Shown piece after piece: positions 1 through 8,305 of a stretch of 64,000 bases of DNA. Each line of letters opens with the position of its first letter. Position 1 is the first letter of the stretch. The stretch comes from an uncultured Bacillota bacterium (GTDB lineage Bacteria > Bacillota_I > Bacilli_A > RFN20 > CAG-826): the NCBI GenBank assembly GCA_949293555.1, contig CASFDV010000002.1, positions 232,210 through 296,209 of the forward strand. Reading direction: 5' to 3'. Made by a program: the position numbers and the translations under genes. Below the pieces are notes generated by a model. It searched no databases. It was not told the DNA's origin and was given only the letters and a program-made list of their open reading frames with translations.

Positions 1-655
1 CAACTCCCTCGCCTACATCCTCATCGGGGTGGCGATCGTCCTCTTCTTCCATCTCTTCGACGACTTCAGGAAGCGGAAGGACGGGACGCCCTCCTCGATC
101 GCGAGCGCCTTCTTCCTCCTCGTCTCCCTCTTCCTTCCTCTTGCCGTCTCGCTCACCGCGACGGAAGGGACGAACACCTTCCTGATGGGCTACGTCGGCT
201 ACGACATCATCTTCTCCGGGAAGGCGCCCGCCGACCTCGCCGCCTGGGTGCTGGCCCTCCTCGCCCTCCTTCTTTCGCTCGCCTCCATCGGAATCCGTTA
301 TTGGAAAAAGGAAGCGCCTTTCTACAAGTATTTCCTATATGGGGCAGGCCTCCTCGCGGTGATTTCCGCGGCCCTCCTCTTCTTCGCCACCGGGAACGGC
401 GGCATCGAGGAAGTCCCCGGGGCGACGAAGGACGAGGTCAATTTCAACGTGTCCTATGGCTTCGCCATCATGGCGATCCTCCTCCTCGTCTCGCTCGTTC
501 CTTCCGCCTCAATCCTTATCGCGGACATCATGAAGGCGCGCGAAGGGAAGAAGGCCCTTGCCGAAGGCCCGGAAGGAACCGCGGAGACCTCTTCCCAACC
601 CTCGGAAGAGGAGAGGGACAAGCCCTCCGAGGCGAAGGGCGGGGATGAGGACTAG
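1..655 (+). CDS. Partial multi-pass membrane protein, N-terminus outside window
   Basis: The reading frame is open from base 2 at the left edge, so the N-terminus is missing. The visible 218 residues contain about five hydrophobic segments, beginning with the edge helix, then IASAFFLLVSLFLPLAVSL, LAAWVLALLALLLSLASIGI, a Gly/Ala-rich helix, and a last helix around SLVPSASILIADIM. The tail is charged and probably disordered, rich in Glu, Lys and Ser. I do not recognise a family. The gene overlaps the next start by 11 nt (GTG..ATGAGG..TAG), so it is likely cotranscribed with the HAD phosphatase. No function is assigned; the membrane location is a prediction from hydropathy. Confidence 0.7.
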   Translation, partial: NSLAYILIGVAIVLFFHLFDDFRKRKDGTPSSIASAFFLLVSLFLPLAVSLTATEGTNTFLMGYVGYDIIFSGKAPADLAAWVLALLALLLSLASIGIRYWKKEAPFYKYFLYGAGLLAVISAALLFFATGNGGIEEVPGATKDEVNFNVSYGFAIMAILLLVSLVPSASILIADIMKAREGKKALAEGPEGTAETSSQPSEEERDKPSEAKGGDED

Positions 656-1280
656 GCTCCTCGTCCTTGACATGGACGGGACGATCGCCGACACCGACCT
701 CCTCCTCGTCCTCAGCTGGCTCGAGCTATATCGGAGGCACGCGCCAGAAAAGAAGCCTTCCCTTTCCCGGATCATGGAGTTCTCGGGACCGCCGATCCGC
801 GATTCCCTCGCCGAGGAATTCCCGGACAAGGATCCGGATCTTTTGGTGAAGGAGTTTTCCGAGATTTCCGGCTCGCTTTACGAGAAATGGGTCTCCACCT
901 ACCCGGGATGCCTCGACGCCCTCAGGAAATTCAAGGAGAAGGGGGTGCTCCTCGCCGTCCTCACGAACAAGAGGCAGGACCTCGCGGAGAAAGTCGTGAG
1001 GATCCTCGGGATGGAAGGCCTCTTCTCCCTCGTCCTCGGGGGAGGATCCGTCCCTCCCAAGCCCGACCCGACGGGCCTTCTTGAAGTTTTCTCCCGCCTC
1101 GGGGTCGCCCCTGAGGAGGGCTTCTACATGGGTGACACGGAGTTCGACATCCTCGCCGCGCGGAACGCCGGCGTCCCATCGATCCTCGCCGACTGGGGTC
1201 CCCGGAGGCTTCCCAAGGGACTTTCGCCCGACCTTCGGGTATCCTCCTATCAGGAACTTGTGGAGGTATTGGACGCATGA
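645..1280 (+). CDS. HAD-superfamily phosphatase (PpaX/Gph-like)
   Basis: A 211-aa haloacid-dehalogenase hydrolase. Motif I is LDMDGT with nucleophile Asp9 and acid/base Asp11; motif II is the Thr107 of VLTNK; motif III is Lys139 in PPKPDP; motif IV is GDTEFD (Asp164, Asp168). A helical cap lies between motifs I and II at about residues 18-85, the layout of phosphoglycolate phosphatase and PpaX pyrophosphatase. In Bacilli ppaX lies near the lgt-trxB-whiA region, which fits the neighbours here, but the substrate cannot be read from sequence. The start at 645 was chosen because an upstream in-frame Met would precede the HAD fold by an Arg-rich out-of-family stretch. It overlaps the preceding gene by 11 nt and trxB by 4 nt. 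Confidence 0.85.
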   Translation: MRTRLLVLDMDGTIADTDLLLVLSWLELYRRHAPEKKPSLSRIMEFSGPPIRDSLAEEFPDKDPDLLVKEFSEISGSLYEKWVSTYPGCLDALRKFKEKGVLLAVLTNKRQDLAEKVVRILGMEGLFSLVLGGGSVPPKPDPTGLLEVFSRLGVAPEEGFYMGDTEFDILAARNAGVPSILADWGPRRLPKGLSPDLRVSSYQELVEVLDA

Positions 1281-2176
1281 GGAGAACGGACGTCCTTGTC
1301 GTCGGGGCGGGTCCTGCGGGGATCGCGCTTTCCATTTACCTCAGGCGGGCGGGGACGGACTTCCTGCTCCTTGAGAAAGGCGCCCCGGGCGGGAAGCTCC
1401 TCGAGGTCGCCTCGATCGAGAACTACCCCGGTTTTCCGGGCGGTTCCGGCGTCGATCTCGCGCTTTTGATGAACGAGCAGCTTTCTTCCCTGGGAATCGA
1501 GCCCGTCCAGGACGAGCTGAGGACCTTGGAACGGACGGAGGATGGGCTCTTCCTTGCGAAGGGGGAAAAAGAGAGCTACCTCGCGAAGGTCGCGATCGTC
1601 GCGACCGGCCTGACGAACGCCCCCGGGATCCCGGGGGAGAAGGAGTTCCTCCACAAAGGAGTCAGCTACTGCGCCACCTGCGACGGACCTTTGTACAAAG
1701 GGAAGGACGTCGCCATCATCGGCCACGGGGAGAGGGCGCTGGAGGAAGCGCTCTACCTCGCTCCTCTCGCGCGGAAGCTATATTTCCTCCTCGACCAGGA
1801 GGAGGAAGGCTCCCTCCTGGAGGGGCTGAGGGGCAGAAAGAACGTGGAGATCCTCCGCGGCTGGCCTGTCCGGATAGAAGGGGAAGGTTCCGTGAGCGCC
1901 CTTCTCGTCGAGGCGGAGGCCCAGGAAATGCGCCTTCCCGTCTCCGCGGTGTTCCCCCTCTCAGGGACGAAGTCCGCGACCGCCTTCCTGAGCCCCTTGC
2001 CTTTGCGCCTCGAGAAAGGGTTCGTCCCCGTGGACGAGACCCTCATGAGCGAGATCCCCGGCCTCTTCGCGATCGGGGACGTCCGGGCGTCGAGGCTCCG
2101 CCAGGCGATCACCGCCGCATCCGACGGCGCGCTTTGCTCCCTCTTTGTCCGGAACTACCTGAGGAGGGCTAGCTGA
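1277..2176 (+). CDS. trxB: Thioredoxin reductase
   Basis: A 299-aa FAD/NADPH disulfide reductase. The N-terminal FAD-binding motif GAGPAG is at residues 10-15. The redox-active CATC pair (Cys132, Cys135) is in the NADPH domain, as in low-molecular-weight TrxB. The FAD-closing GDVR motif is near residue 268. The NADPH-binding loop reads IIGHGERALEEA instead of the usual GGGDSAxEEA; the third glycine position is intact but the Asp-Ser is changed. It reduces thioredoxin with NADPH in the cytoplasm. The gene overlaps its upstream and downstream neighbours by a few bases, indicating an operon with the HAD phosphatase, the 191-aa gene and whiA. A ferredoxin/flavodoxin-type reductase is less likely because CATC is present. 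Confidence 0.9.
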   Translation: MRRTDVLVVGAGPAGIALSIYLRRAGTDFLLLEKGAPGGKLLEVASIENYPGFPGGSGVDLALLMNEQLSSLGIEPVQDELRTLERTEDGLFLAKGEKESYLAKVAIVATGLTNAPGIPGEKEFLHKGVSYCATCDGPLYKGKDVAIIGHGERALEEALYLAPLARKLYFLLDQEEEGSLLEGLRGRKNVEILRGWPVRIEGEGSVSALLVEAEAQEMRLPVSAVFPLSGTKSATAFLSPLPLRLEKGFVPVDETLMSEIPGLFAIGDVRASRLRQAITAASDGALCSLFVRNYLRRAS

Positions 2177-2751
2177 TGGGGACGAGGAGGATCGAGTACC
2201 GCTTCCTCCGGGAGGACCTCCTCGAGGCGGGGAGGGAGGCTCTCTCCCAGACCCTTTCCTCTCTCCTTGAAGAAGACGAGGGCCTTTCCCTAAGGATTGA
2301 GGAGGATGGCCCTTCCCTGGCGGTCCGTGCCGAGGATCCCTCGCTCCGCGGGGACGGCGAGCTTTTGATCTACGTCTCCTCCATGAGGGAGCCGGGGGAC
2401 ACGATCCTCATTCCCGAGGGGGAGGAGAAGGAGCTCCCCAGCCGCCTCCGCGCCAGCCTCCTCTCCTCGATGAGAATGAAGGTCATCCTCCTTTCGAAGG
2501 AGTCGGAATCCGTGCGGAAATCCTCTCTTTCCTTCGATATCCGTCCTATCTACTCCTCCTTTGGCAAGGAAAGGGAGGAACTTAGGAGGAAGTTCCTTTC
2601 CTTCCTGAGCGAGTACCTTTCCTCCCTGAGGGGCCGCTCCATCGCCCTCCGGGTCCTCCTCCTTTCCCATGGGGACGAGGAGGCGCTTCGCCTTGCCTTC
2701 GAGTCCATCCGCGACTATCTCGCCCCCTTCGCGGAGGTCGTCCGGAGATAG
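2176..2751 (+). CDS. Unrecognised 191-aa protein between trxB and whiA
   Basis: A 191-residue soluble protein, rich in Glu, Arg, Leu and Ser, with no signal peptide or membrane segment. I do not recognise a family. It begins with an alternating charged/hydrophobic region (IEYRFLREDLLEAG), has a central beta-rich stretch (GELLIYVSSM, DTILIP) and ends with a helical segment (ELRRKFLSFLSEYLSSL). It overlaps trxB by one base and precedes whiA by two bases, so it is translationally coupled with both. In many Bacilli this position holds rapZ and yvcK. The sequence shows no P-loop, so it is not RapZ. Function unknown. Confidence 0.75.
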   Translation: MGTRRIEYRFLREDLLEAGREALSQTLSSLLEEDEGLSLRIEEDGPSLAVRAEDPSLRGDGELLIYVSSMREPGDTILIPEGEEKELPSRLRASLLSSMRMKVILLSKESESVRKSSLSFDIRPIYSSFGKEREELRRKFLSFLSEYLSSLRGRSIALRVLLLSHGDEEALRLAFESIRDYLAPFAEVVRR

Positions 2752-2753
2752 CC

Positions 2754-3710
2754 ATGAAGGAGAAGGACGGGGTGTCCTTCGCCCACGAGGTGAAGGAGGA
2801 GATCGCGAGGAACGAGAGGACCCTGGAGGAAGAAAGAGCCTTCCTTTCCGCCTTGCTTCGCGAGAACGGGCGCCTCAGGATCGGCGGGGACGCGCCCCTC
2901 GCGATCGAGCTCGACTCCGAGCTCGCGGCGACCGCCAAGGCCGCCTACCGCGCCTTCCGGAGGCTATACGGGGTCCGCGCCCGCTTCTCCTACTCCCGGA
3001 GCACCTCCCTCGGGGGGAGGACCCTCTTCCACGTGATCGCCGAGGAAAAGGTCGAGGAGATGCTCGAGGACCTCGAGGTCGACTTCCTCGCGCCTTCCTT
3101 CCCGGAGAAGGTCCTCCGTCCCAAAGGGGCGATCCCCGCCTATCTTTCGGGGGCCTTCCTCGCCGGGGGCTCCGTCAACGACCCCGCGACCCCTTCCTAC
3201 CATCTCGAGATCGCCCTTAGGAGCGAGGAGTTCGCCCGCTTCCTCAGGAAGCTCCTGAACCAAAGGTCCGGCCATCCTTTCCAAGGGAAGGTCATCAAGA
3301 GGAGGGGCCAGCACGTCCTCTACCTCAAGAAGGCGGACCAGGTGAGCAACTTCCTCATCCTCGTGGGCGCGAGGAACTGCTGCCTCCGCTTCGAGAACTT
3401 CCGGGTGGACCGCGAGTTCGCAAACTACGACAACAGGATCGTGAACCTCGACGGGGCCAACCTCAGGAAGAGCATGCGCTCGGGCGAGCGCCAGAGGGAA
3501 CGGATCCTCCTGTTCGAGAAGGAGCACGGCCTCTCTTCCCTCCATAACCCCAAGCTGGAGTCGCTCCTCCGCCTCCGCCTCCTCCACCCCGAGGCATCCC
3601 TACAGGAGCTGAGCGAGCTCTTGAGCGAGGAGCTGGGGAGCAAGGTCGGGCGCAGCAACGTCAACCACCTCTTCCGCAAGTTCGAGGAGGAATGGGGCGA
3701 TGGACGCTAG
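2754..3710 (+). CDS. whiA: WhiA DNA-binding protein
   Basis: A 318-aa WhiA homologue. The N-terminal half is the degenerate LAGLIDADG homing-endonuclease fold; the recognisable core LSGAFLAGGSVNDP lies near residues 131-144. The C-terminal third is the helix-turn-helix domain containing the conserved NCCLRFENFRVDR and NYDNRIVNLDGANL stretches, ending in a second helical unit (VGRSNVNHLFRKFEE). WhiA is a sporulation transcription factor in Streptomyces and a chromosome-segregation/division and metabolism factor in Bacillus. It is cytoplasmic and nucleoid-associated. It sits in an operon downstream of trxB as in Bacilli, and its last 11 bases overlap the following small regulator gene. Confidence 0.9.
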   Translation: MKEKDGVSFAHEVKEEIARNERTLEEERAFLSALLRENGRLRIGGDAPLAIELDSELAATAKAAYRAFRRLYGVRARFSYSRSTSLGGRTLFHVIAEEKVEEMLEDLEVDFLAPSFPEKVLRPKGAIPAYLSGAFLAGGSVNDPATPSYHLEIALRSEEFARFLRKLLNQRSGHPFQGKVIKRRGQHVLYLKKADQVSNFLILVGARNCCLRFENFRVDREFANYDNRIVNLDGANLRKSMRSGERQRERILLFEKEHGLSSLHNPKLESLLRLRLLHPEASLQELSELLSEELGSKVGRSNVNHLFRKFEEEWGDGR

Positions 3711-3948
3711 GAAGGACTACCTCGCCCTTCTGGGCGCGAGGGTGCGCTTCCTCCGCGAGCTCAGGGGCCTTCCGCAGATGGACCTTTCCTATCGCGCCGG
3801 GCTTTCGAAGAACTACGTCTCCGAGCTCGAGCTCGGGAAGAGGAACCCGACCGCCCTCACCCTCCTCGCCCTCGCCCGGATCCTCCGGGTCCGGCCCTCC
3901 GACCTCCTCCCCCTCCCTGAGAAGGGGGAACCGGTAAAACGGGATTGA
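3700..3948 (+). CDS. Small XRE-family helix-turn-helix regulator
   Basis: An 82-aa protein consisting almost entirely of one HTH_3 (Cro/C1/XRE) domain: LGARVRFLRELRGLPQMDLSYRAGLSKNYVSELELGKRNPT, followed by the usual LARILRVRPSDLL helix. It probably binds DNA as a dimer. It overlaps the end of whiA by 11 nt, so it is the last gene of the trxB-whiA transcription unit. No toxin-like partner is adjacent, so nothing supports an addiction module. The target is unknown; the gap promoter begins about 50 bp downstream and is a possible but unproven site. Confidence 0.8.
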   Translation: MDARKDYLALLGARVRFLRELRGLPQMDLSYRAGLSKNYVSELELGKRNPTALTLLALARILRVRPSDLLPLPEKGEPVKRD

Positions 3949-3994
3949 TGGAAGCCCTTTCGCGCTCCCTCTTTCGTTGGAGCGCTTGTGGCGC

Positions 3995-4000
3995 TACAAT
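3995..4000 (+). promoter_or_regulatory. -10 element of the gap promoter
   Basis: TACAAT. The predicted transcription start is near 4007, giving a leader of about 25 nt containing the strong Shine-Dalgarno AAAGGAGG at 4014-4021. No good -35 is visible at the matching distance. Confidence 0.55.
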
Positions 4001-4031
4001 CCCATTTGCGATTAAAGGAGGACATCATCGA

Positions 4032-5075
4032 ATGTCGATCAAACTCGCTATCAACGGCTTCGGGCGCATCGGGCGCCTGGCTTTCCGTCGCGCCTACGAG
4101 GTCGGCGGATTCGAGGTCGTGGCCATCAACGACCTGGTGGACGCGAAGACCCTCGCCTACCTCCTGAAGTACGACAGCACCCAGGGGAGCTGGCACAAGG
4201 ACGAGATCTCCGCGGAGGTCGACGCCGAGAAGGGCGTGAACGACCTCATCTTCAAGGGCAAGAGGATCCCGGTCCTCGGCAAGAAGGATCCCCACGACCT
4301 GAAGTGGGGCGAGCACGGGGTCGACATCGTCCTCGAGTGCACCGGCAGGCTCAAGAGCAAGGCCGACGGCGAGGTGCATCTTGCCAACGGCGCCAAGGGC
4401 GTCATCATCAGCGCTCCTTCCAGCGACAAGGACATCCCGACCTACGTCGCCGGCGTCAACAGCGACAAGCTGACCGCCGACCAGAAGATCATCTCCGGCG
4501 GCTCCTGCACCACCAACTGCCTCGCCCCGGTGATGGAGGTCCTTTGCAAGAACTGGACCGTCGAGGGCGGCTTCATGACCACCGTCCACGCCTACACCAA
4601 CGACCAGACGATCCTCGACCTCGCGAAGGGGAACCTCCGCCGCGGCCGCGCCGCCGCCGCCAACATCGTCCCGACCACCACCGGCGCCGCGAAGGCCATC
4701 TTCCTCGTCATCCCCGAACTCAAGGGCAAGATGATGGGCGGGGCCGTCCGCGTGCCCGTGCCCGACGGCTCCCTCGTCGACCTCTCCCTCGTCATGAAGG
4801 ACGAGGTGAGCGCCGAGGAGGTGAACGCCGCCATGAAGAAGGCGAGCGAGACCTACCTCAAGGACGTCCTCGGCTACACCGAAGACCAGATCGTCTCCAG
4901 CGACATCGTCGGCGAGACCCACGGCTCGATCTTCGACAGCACCCAGACCGTCAGCTACACCGACGCCTGCGGGAACCACCACCTCAAGGTGGTCAGCTGG
5001 TACGACAACGAGTACAGCTTCACCTGCCAGTACATCCGCCTCGCCAAGATCTACGGCGACCTGCTCGACAAGTAA
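4032..5075 (+). CDS. gap: Glyceraldehyde-3-phosphate dehydrogenase (NAD-dependent, glycolytic)
   Basis: A 347-aa GAPDH. The N-terminal NAD-binding NGFGRIGR is at residues 8-15; the catalytic cysteine is in GGSCTTNCLAP (Cys159), with the base His in TTVHAYTNDQ. It converts glyceraldehyde-3-phosphate, NAD and phosphate to 1,3-bisphosphoglycerate in the cytoplasm. The start at 4032 is set by AAAGGAGG ending 10 nt upstream and by the family N-terminus MSIKLAING. The gene is very strongly biased to C/G-ending codons, consistent with high expression. A clear intrinsic terminator follows. It is one of three glycolytic genes here (gap, pgk, tpiA), split by two lipoprotein genes. Confidence 0.97.
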   Translation: MSIKLAINGFGRIGRLAFRRAYEVGGFEVVAINDLVDAKTLAYLLKYDSTQGSWHKDEISAEVDAEKGVNDLIFKGKRIPVLGKKDPHDLKWGEHGVDIVLECTGRLKSKADGEVHLANGAKGVIISAPSSDKDIPTYVAGVNSDKLTADQKIISGGSCTTNCLAPVMEVLCKNWTVEGGFMTTVHAYTNDQTILDLAKGNLRRGRAAAANIVPTTTGAAKAIFLVIPELKGKMMGGAVRVPVPDGSLVDLSLVMKDEVSAEEVNAAMKKASETYLKDVLGYTEDQIVSSDIVGETHGSIFDSTQTVSYTDACGNHHLKVVSWYDNEYSFTCQYIRLAKIYGDLLDK

Positions 5076-5090
5076 GCGCGAGAAGGACAT

Positions 5091-5120
5091 GGGGAGCCCC
5101 GCGCGGGGCTCCCCTTTCCT
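5091..5120 (+). terminator. Intrinsic terminator after gap
   Basis: Perfect 10-bp stem GGGGAGCCCC/GGGGCTCCCC with a GCGC loop, followed by TTTCCTT. Confidence 0.85.
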
Positions 5121-5144
5121 TACTCCCGGAAAGGAATGAAAGCC

Positions 5145-6101
5145 ATGAGGAAATCCCTGATCCTGCTTCCCGCCATCTCGCTCCTTGCCCTCGCCTCCTG
5201 CGATATCCTCGGGGGGCTCCCGACGAAGGGGGACAAGGAAGTGGGCCGCGAGGAGCTTTCCCTCGCCCTCGAGGAATGCTTCGACGCCTATTTCGCTCCC
5301 GGGGCGGCCTTCCGCCAGGAATATTCCTACGTCACCGAGACCTGGATGGACATGCCTTCCCTGGGCGAGGGACAGGCGCTCCGTATGAGCCGCACGCACG
5401 AGTTCACCAAGGAGGAGCAGGAAATCGTCGGGGTCGCGCCCGGGAAGGAAGGCGTCCTCTCCCGCGGCTCCGGCGTCCAGCGCCTTGCCATCCTTCAGGA
5501 AAAGGAGCCTCTCGAGGACGGGGCGCCCGCCGCGACGAAGGAGGAGGCGATCGGCGAGGCCGAGCTCCATCACCTCGAGGGCACGACCTACCAGAAGGAA
5601 GACTACGACAGCGTCTCGGGCGCGAGCTCGGAAAGCTCCTCGATCAAGAAGAGCAAGGAAGAGACCTACGAGGAATTCCTGAACCTCCAGTACGACGCAA
5701 CCTCGCTCCTCGAGATGGTCGAGTCCTCCGAGGAGGTCGCCTATGAGCTCGCGGAGAAGGAGGAGGTATACATCGCCCGCGCCGAGGAGCCCGTGGACAT
5801 CGCTTCCGCCTTCGACGACATCGTCGGGGACCTCGCCGCCGTAGGGCTTGACGTCGAGTTCGCCAAGGAGCCGGAGGTGACGCGCTTCGAGTCGCGTGTT
5901 TCCTTCAAGCGGGACGGGACGCTCGAGCACGCCCTCGCCCTCGGCATCGAGGCGACCCTGGTCCTCGCCATCCCTCTCGTCGGGGAAATGGAGATGTCGA
6001 TGGACGTGAGCGGCGAGATGTCGACGAAGATGACGCCGGTCTCGGAATCCTCCGTGGGCGAGGTCGACCCCGCGGACTTCAAGGACTACGAGGGGAACTA
6101 G
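5145..6101 (+). CDS. Predicted lipoprotein of unknown function
   Basis: A 318-aa secreted protein with a lipoprotein signal peptide: MRK, a hydrophobic stretch and lipobox LALASC with Cys19 as the lipidated residue. The mature part is acidic and Ser/Glu rich, with a low-complexity central segment (SGASSESSSIKKSKEE) and beta-rich C-terminal strands (FESRVSFKRDG). The start at 5145 is preferred over the in-frame ATG at 5136 because the Shine-Dalgarno GGAAAGGA abuts 5136 directly but lies 9 nt before 5145. It may be distantly related to the next lipoprotein, since both have a KEEL..AL segment soon after the lipobox and a VSF..D repeat later. It lies between gap and pgk. No family recognised. Confidence 0.75.
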   Translation: MRKSLILLPAISLLALASCDILGGLPTKGDKEVGREELSLALEECFDAYFAPGAAFRQEYSYVTETWMDMPSLGEGQALRMSRTHEFTKEEQEIVGVAPGKEGVLSRGSGVQRLAILQEKEPLEDGAPAATKEEAIGEAELHHLEGTTYQKEDYDSVSGASSESSSIKKSKEETYEEFLNLQYDATSLLEMVESSEEVAYELAEKEEVYIARAEEPVDIASAFDDIVGDLAAVGLDVEFAKEPEVTRFESRVSFKRDGTLEHALALGIEATLVLAIPLVGEMEMSMDVSGEMSTKMTPVSESSVGEVDPADFKDYEGN

Positions 6102-6109
6102 GAACCCCG

Positions 6110-6132
6110 GGGGGAAGGGGACTTCCCCCTTT
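6110..6132 (+). terminator. Weak intrinsic terminator
   Basis: Seven-base stem GGGGGAA/TTCCCCC with a GGGGAC loop and only three Ts, directly after the lipoprotein stop codon. Confidence 0.5.
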
Positions 6133-6171
6133 CCTTATGCCGGGGGTGGTTACGAATCCCGCGGAATTGGG

Positions 6172-6177
6172 TAAGAT
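6172..6177 (+). promoter_or_regulatory. -10 element of a predicted leaderless promoter
   Basis: TAAGAT, with only 6 nt to the ATG at 6184 and no Shine-Dalgarno in between. The predicted transcription start coincides with the start codon. Confidence 0.5.
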
Positions 6178-6183
6178 GGTCCT

Positions 6184-6984
6184 ATGAAAGCGGCGACCGC
6201 CATCCTTTTCCTCCCCTTACTCCTCCTTTCCTGCGGGACGGGGGAAGGCTCTTCCTCCGGGGCGACCCTCGAGGGAAGGAAGGAGGAGCTCCGGGCGGCC
6301 CTTTCCCATTACGGGGAGGGGAAAGGCTTCTCCTACGAAGGGGAGAGGATCGAGCTGAGGCTCAGCCCCGCGGAGGGAAGCGAGGACCCGGAGACGCTCT
6401 ATCGCAAGGAAACCTCCATCGAATGGTCCGGGGTCCTCGGCGAGGAAGAGACGGGCCAGGGGAGGATCCTCCACGAGTCCGAGGAGGGGACGTCCCTTCT
6501 TTCCCTGGAGATCGAGGAACGCTACTCGGAAGGGACCGCCTACGCCTCCGTCGAAAACGACCTTCCCCTCGAGGGCGGCGAACCCCTCTCCCATTCCTAC
6601 CGGAAGAAGACGGAAGGAATCAGGACCCGCGTCTCCTTCGACATGGATTCCCTCCTTTCCGACATGGAGGCCCTCGGGGAGCTCGCTCCCTGGGAAGAGG
6701 AAGGGATCCCCGCGATCCACGTCCGCTTCCATGAGGAGACCGCCCTCGTCGGGGGCATCGTCCCCTTCGCCCTTTCCTACTCGCTCTCCTTCGATGAGGA
6801 CGGGCGTCTTATTTCCTCGAGGCTCCTATACGGCTCCCAAGGCGAGGAGGACGTCCTCCTTCTCGAGCGCTGGGAGGCGAATCCCGTCGCCCCTCCTCCC
6901 GCCCCTTCCCTTGGCGAGGAGGACCTTTCCCTGCCCCTTCTCGAGGGAGAGGAGCGCTACCTGAGCGAGGCCTTCCTCCTCTAG
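6184..6984 (+). CDS. Predicted lipoprotein of unknown function
   Basis: A 266-aa protein with a short lipoprotein signal peptide (hydrophobic residues 7-15, lipobox LLSC with Cys17). A flexible GTGEGSSSG linker follows. The mature domain alternates charged and hydrophobic residues and looks beta-rich, for example TSLLSLEIEERY, RVSFDMDS and FALSYSLSFDEDGRLISSRLLY. The strand pattern with repeated antiparallel-looking segments recalls outer-face lipid or peptide binding lipoproteins of Firmicutes, but no family is recognised. It may be a diverged paralogue of the preceding lipoprotein. There is no ribosome-binding site; the -10 box lies immediately upstream. Confidence 0.75.
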   Translation: MKAATAILFLPLLLLSCGTGEGSSSGATLEGRKEELRAALSHYGEGKGFSYEGERIELRLSPAEGSEDPETLYRKETSIEWSGVLGEEETGQGRILHESEEGTSLLSLEIEERYSEGTAYASVENDLPLEGGEPLSHSYRKKTEGIRTRVSFDMDSLLSDMEALGELAPWEEEGIPAIHVRFHEETALVGGIVPFALSYSLSFDEDGRLISSRLLYGSQGEEDVLLLERWEANPVAPPPAPSLGEEDLSLPLLEGEERYLSEAFLL

Positions 6985-7039
6985 AATCCCCAAAGTCGGT
7001 AACGCCTCGCGCGCGTATCTTCTCCTTTCGAGGGGGTGC

Positions 7040-7045
7040 TATACT
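7040..7045 (+). promoter_or_regulatory. -10 element of the pgk promoter
   Basis: TATACT. The predicted start is near 7052, downstream of the in-frame ATG at 7047, which excludes that ATG as translation start. The leader carries AAGGAG at about 7055-7060. Confidence 0.55.
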
Positions 7046-7073
7046 CATGCGGCAAAGGAGAAGGTTTAAGGAC

Positions 7074-8303
7074 ATGATCACAGTCAAGGACCTCAACGAC
7101 ATCCGCGGCAAGCGCGTCTACGTCCGCGTGGACTTCAACGTCCCGCAGAAGAACGGCGTCATCCGCGACACCAACCGCATCGTCGCGGCGCTCCCGACGA
7201 TCAAGGAGCTCGTGCAGAAGGGCGGGAGGCTCATCCTCATGAGCCACCTCGGGAAGATCAAGTGGAAGGAGCCCGACCCGGAGAAGATCGAGGCGATGAA
7301 GAAGGCCAACGACATGGCCCCGGTCGCCAAGGCGCTCCAGGAGCTCCTCCCGGAGGCGAAGGTGCATTTCTCCCCCGCCACCAGGGGCGACGCGCTCAAG
7401 GCCGCGGTCGCTGCCCTCAAGGACGGGGAGGTGCTCCTCGTCCAGAACACCCGCTACGAGAAGGGCGAGGAGAAGAACGACCCCGAGCTCAGCGCCGAGT
7501 GGGCCGCCCTCGCCGACGTCTACGTGATGGACGCCTTCGGCTCCGCCCACCGCGCCCACGCCTCCACCGTCGGCGTCCCCGCGATCCTCAAGGGCGAGGG
7601 GAAGCCCGTCGCCCTCGGCTACCTCATGATCAAGGAGGTCGATCACCTCGGGAAGTGCGTCGAGCCGAAGGCGGAGGACCGCCCCTACGTCGCGGTCCTG
7701 GGCGGCTTCAAGGTGAGCGACAAGATCAAGGTCATCGACTCCCTCCTCCGGAAGTGCGACAAGATCCTCATCGGCGGCGCGATGGCCTACACCTTCAAGA
7801 AGGCCCTCGGCGAAGAGGTCGGGGACTCCCCGGTCGAGGACGACCAGCTCGACTACGCGAGGCGCTGCTACGAGGAGGCCAACGGACGCCTCCTCCTCCC
7901 CGTCGACAGCATCATCACCGACAAGTTCGAGGACGATGGCTCCGGGCGGACGATCCTCACCAAGGAAGGCGGGATCCCCGCTGGCTTCGAGGGCGTCGAC
8001 ATCGGCCCGAAGACCGCCGCGCTATATAAGTCCGAGCTCATGAAGGCGAGGCTCGTCTTCTGGAACGGCCCGATGGGCGTCTTCGAGCAGAAGGACTTCC
8101 AGTCCGGCACGATCGCCATCTGCGAGGCCGTGCGCGAGCTCAAGGGCAAGGCCTTCACCGTCTGCGGGGGCGGCGACAGCGCCTCCGCCGCCAAGGAGTT
8201 CGGCTACAAGGACGACTTCAGCCACGTCTCCACGGGCGGGGGAGCCTCGCTCGAGATGATCGAAAAGGACGGACACCTCCCCGGCGTCGACGTCCTCCGC
8301 TAG
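7074..8303 (+). CDS. pgk: Phosphoglycerate kinase
   Basis: A 409-aa PGK. The N-terminal substrate-binding motif RVDFNVP is near residue 17, SHLGK lies in the first domain, and the C-terminal nucleotide-binding GGGDS motif is in VCGGGDSASAAKEFG. It transfers phosphate from 1,3-bisphosphoglycerate to ADP in the cytoplasm. The start MITVKDLND is supported by AAGGAGAAGG upstream and by family alignment. The downstream tpiA begins two bases after the stop, giving a pgk-tpiA operon that continues into the BI-1-like gene. Length is slightly above the usual 390-400 aa. Confidence 0.97.
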   Translation: MITVKDLNDIRGKRVYVRVDFNVPQKNGVIRDTNRIVAALPTIKELVQKGGRLILMSHLGKIKWKEPDPEKIEAMKKANDMAPVAKALQELLPEAKVHFSPATRGDALKAAVAALKDGEVLLVQNTRYEKGEEKNDPELSAEWAALADVYVMDAFGSAHRAHASTVGVPAILKGEGKPVALGYLMIKEVDHLGKCVEPKAEDRPYVAVLGGFKVSDKIKVIDSLLRKCDKILIGGAMAYTFKKALGEEVGDSPVEDDQLDYARRCYEEANGRLLLPVDSIITDKFEDDGSGRTILTKEGGIPAGFEGVDIGPKTAALYKSELMKARLVFWNGPMGVFEQKDFQSGTIAICEAVRELKGKAFTVCGGGDSASAAKEFGYKDDFSHVSTGGGASLEMIEKDGHLPGVDVLR

Positions 8304-8305
8304 CG

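Noticed and set aside
3700-3948. Small XRE gene as an antitoxin of a toxin-antitoxin pair
   Set aside because: No toxin-sized partner is adjacent; its neighbours are whiA and gap.
3813-5930. Very long minus-strand open frame (705 codons) opposite gap and a lipoprotein gene
   Set aside because: It is the complement of strongly C/G-ending codons in gap; stop codons are rare on that strand by composition. No domain is recognisable, and the plus strand is clearly coding.
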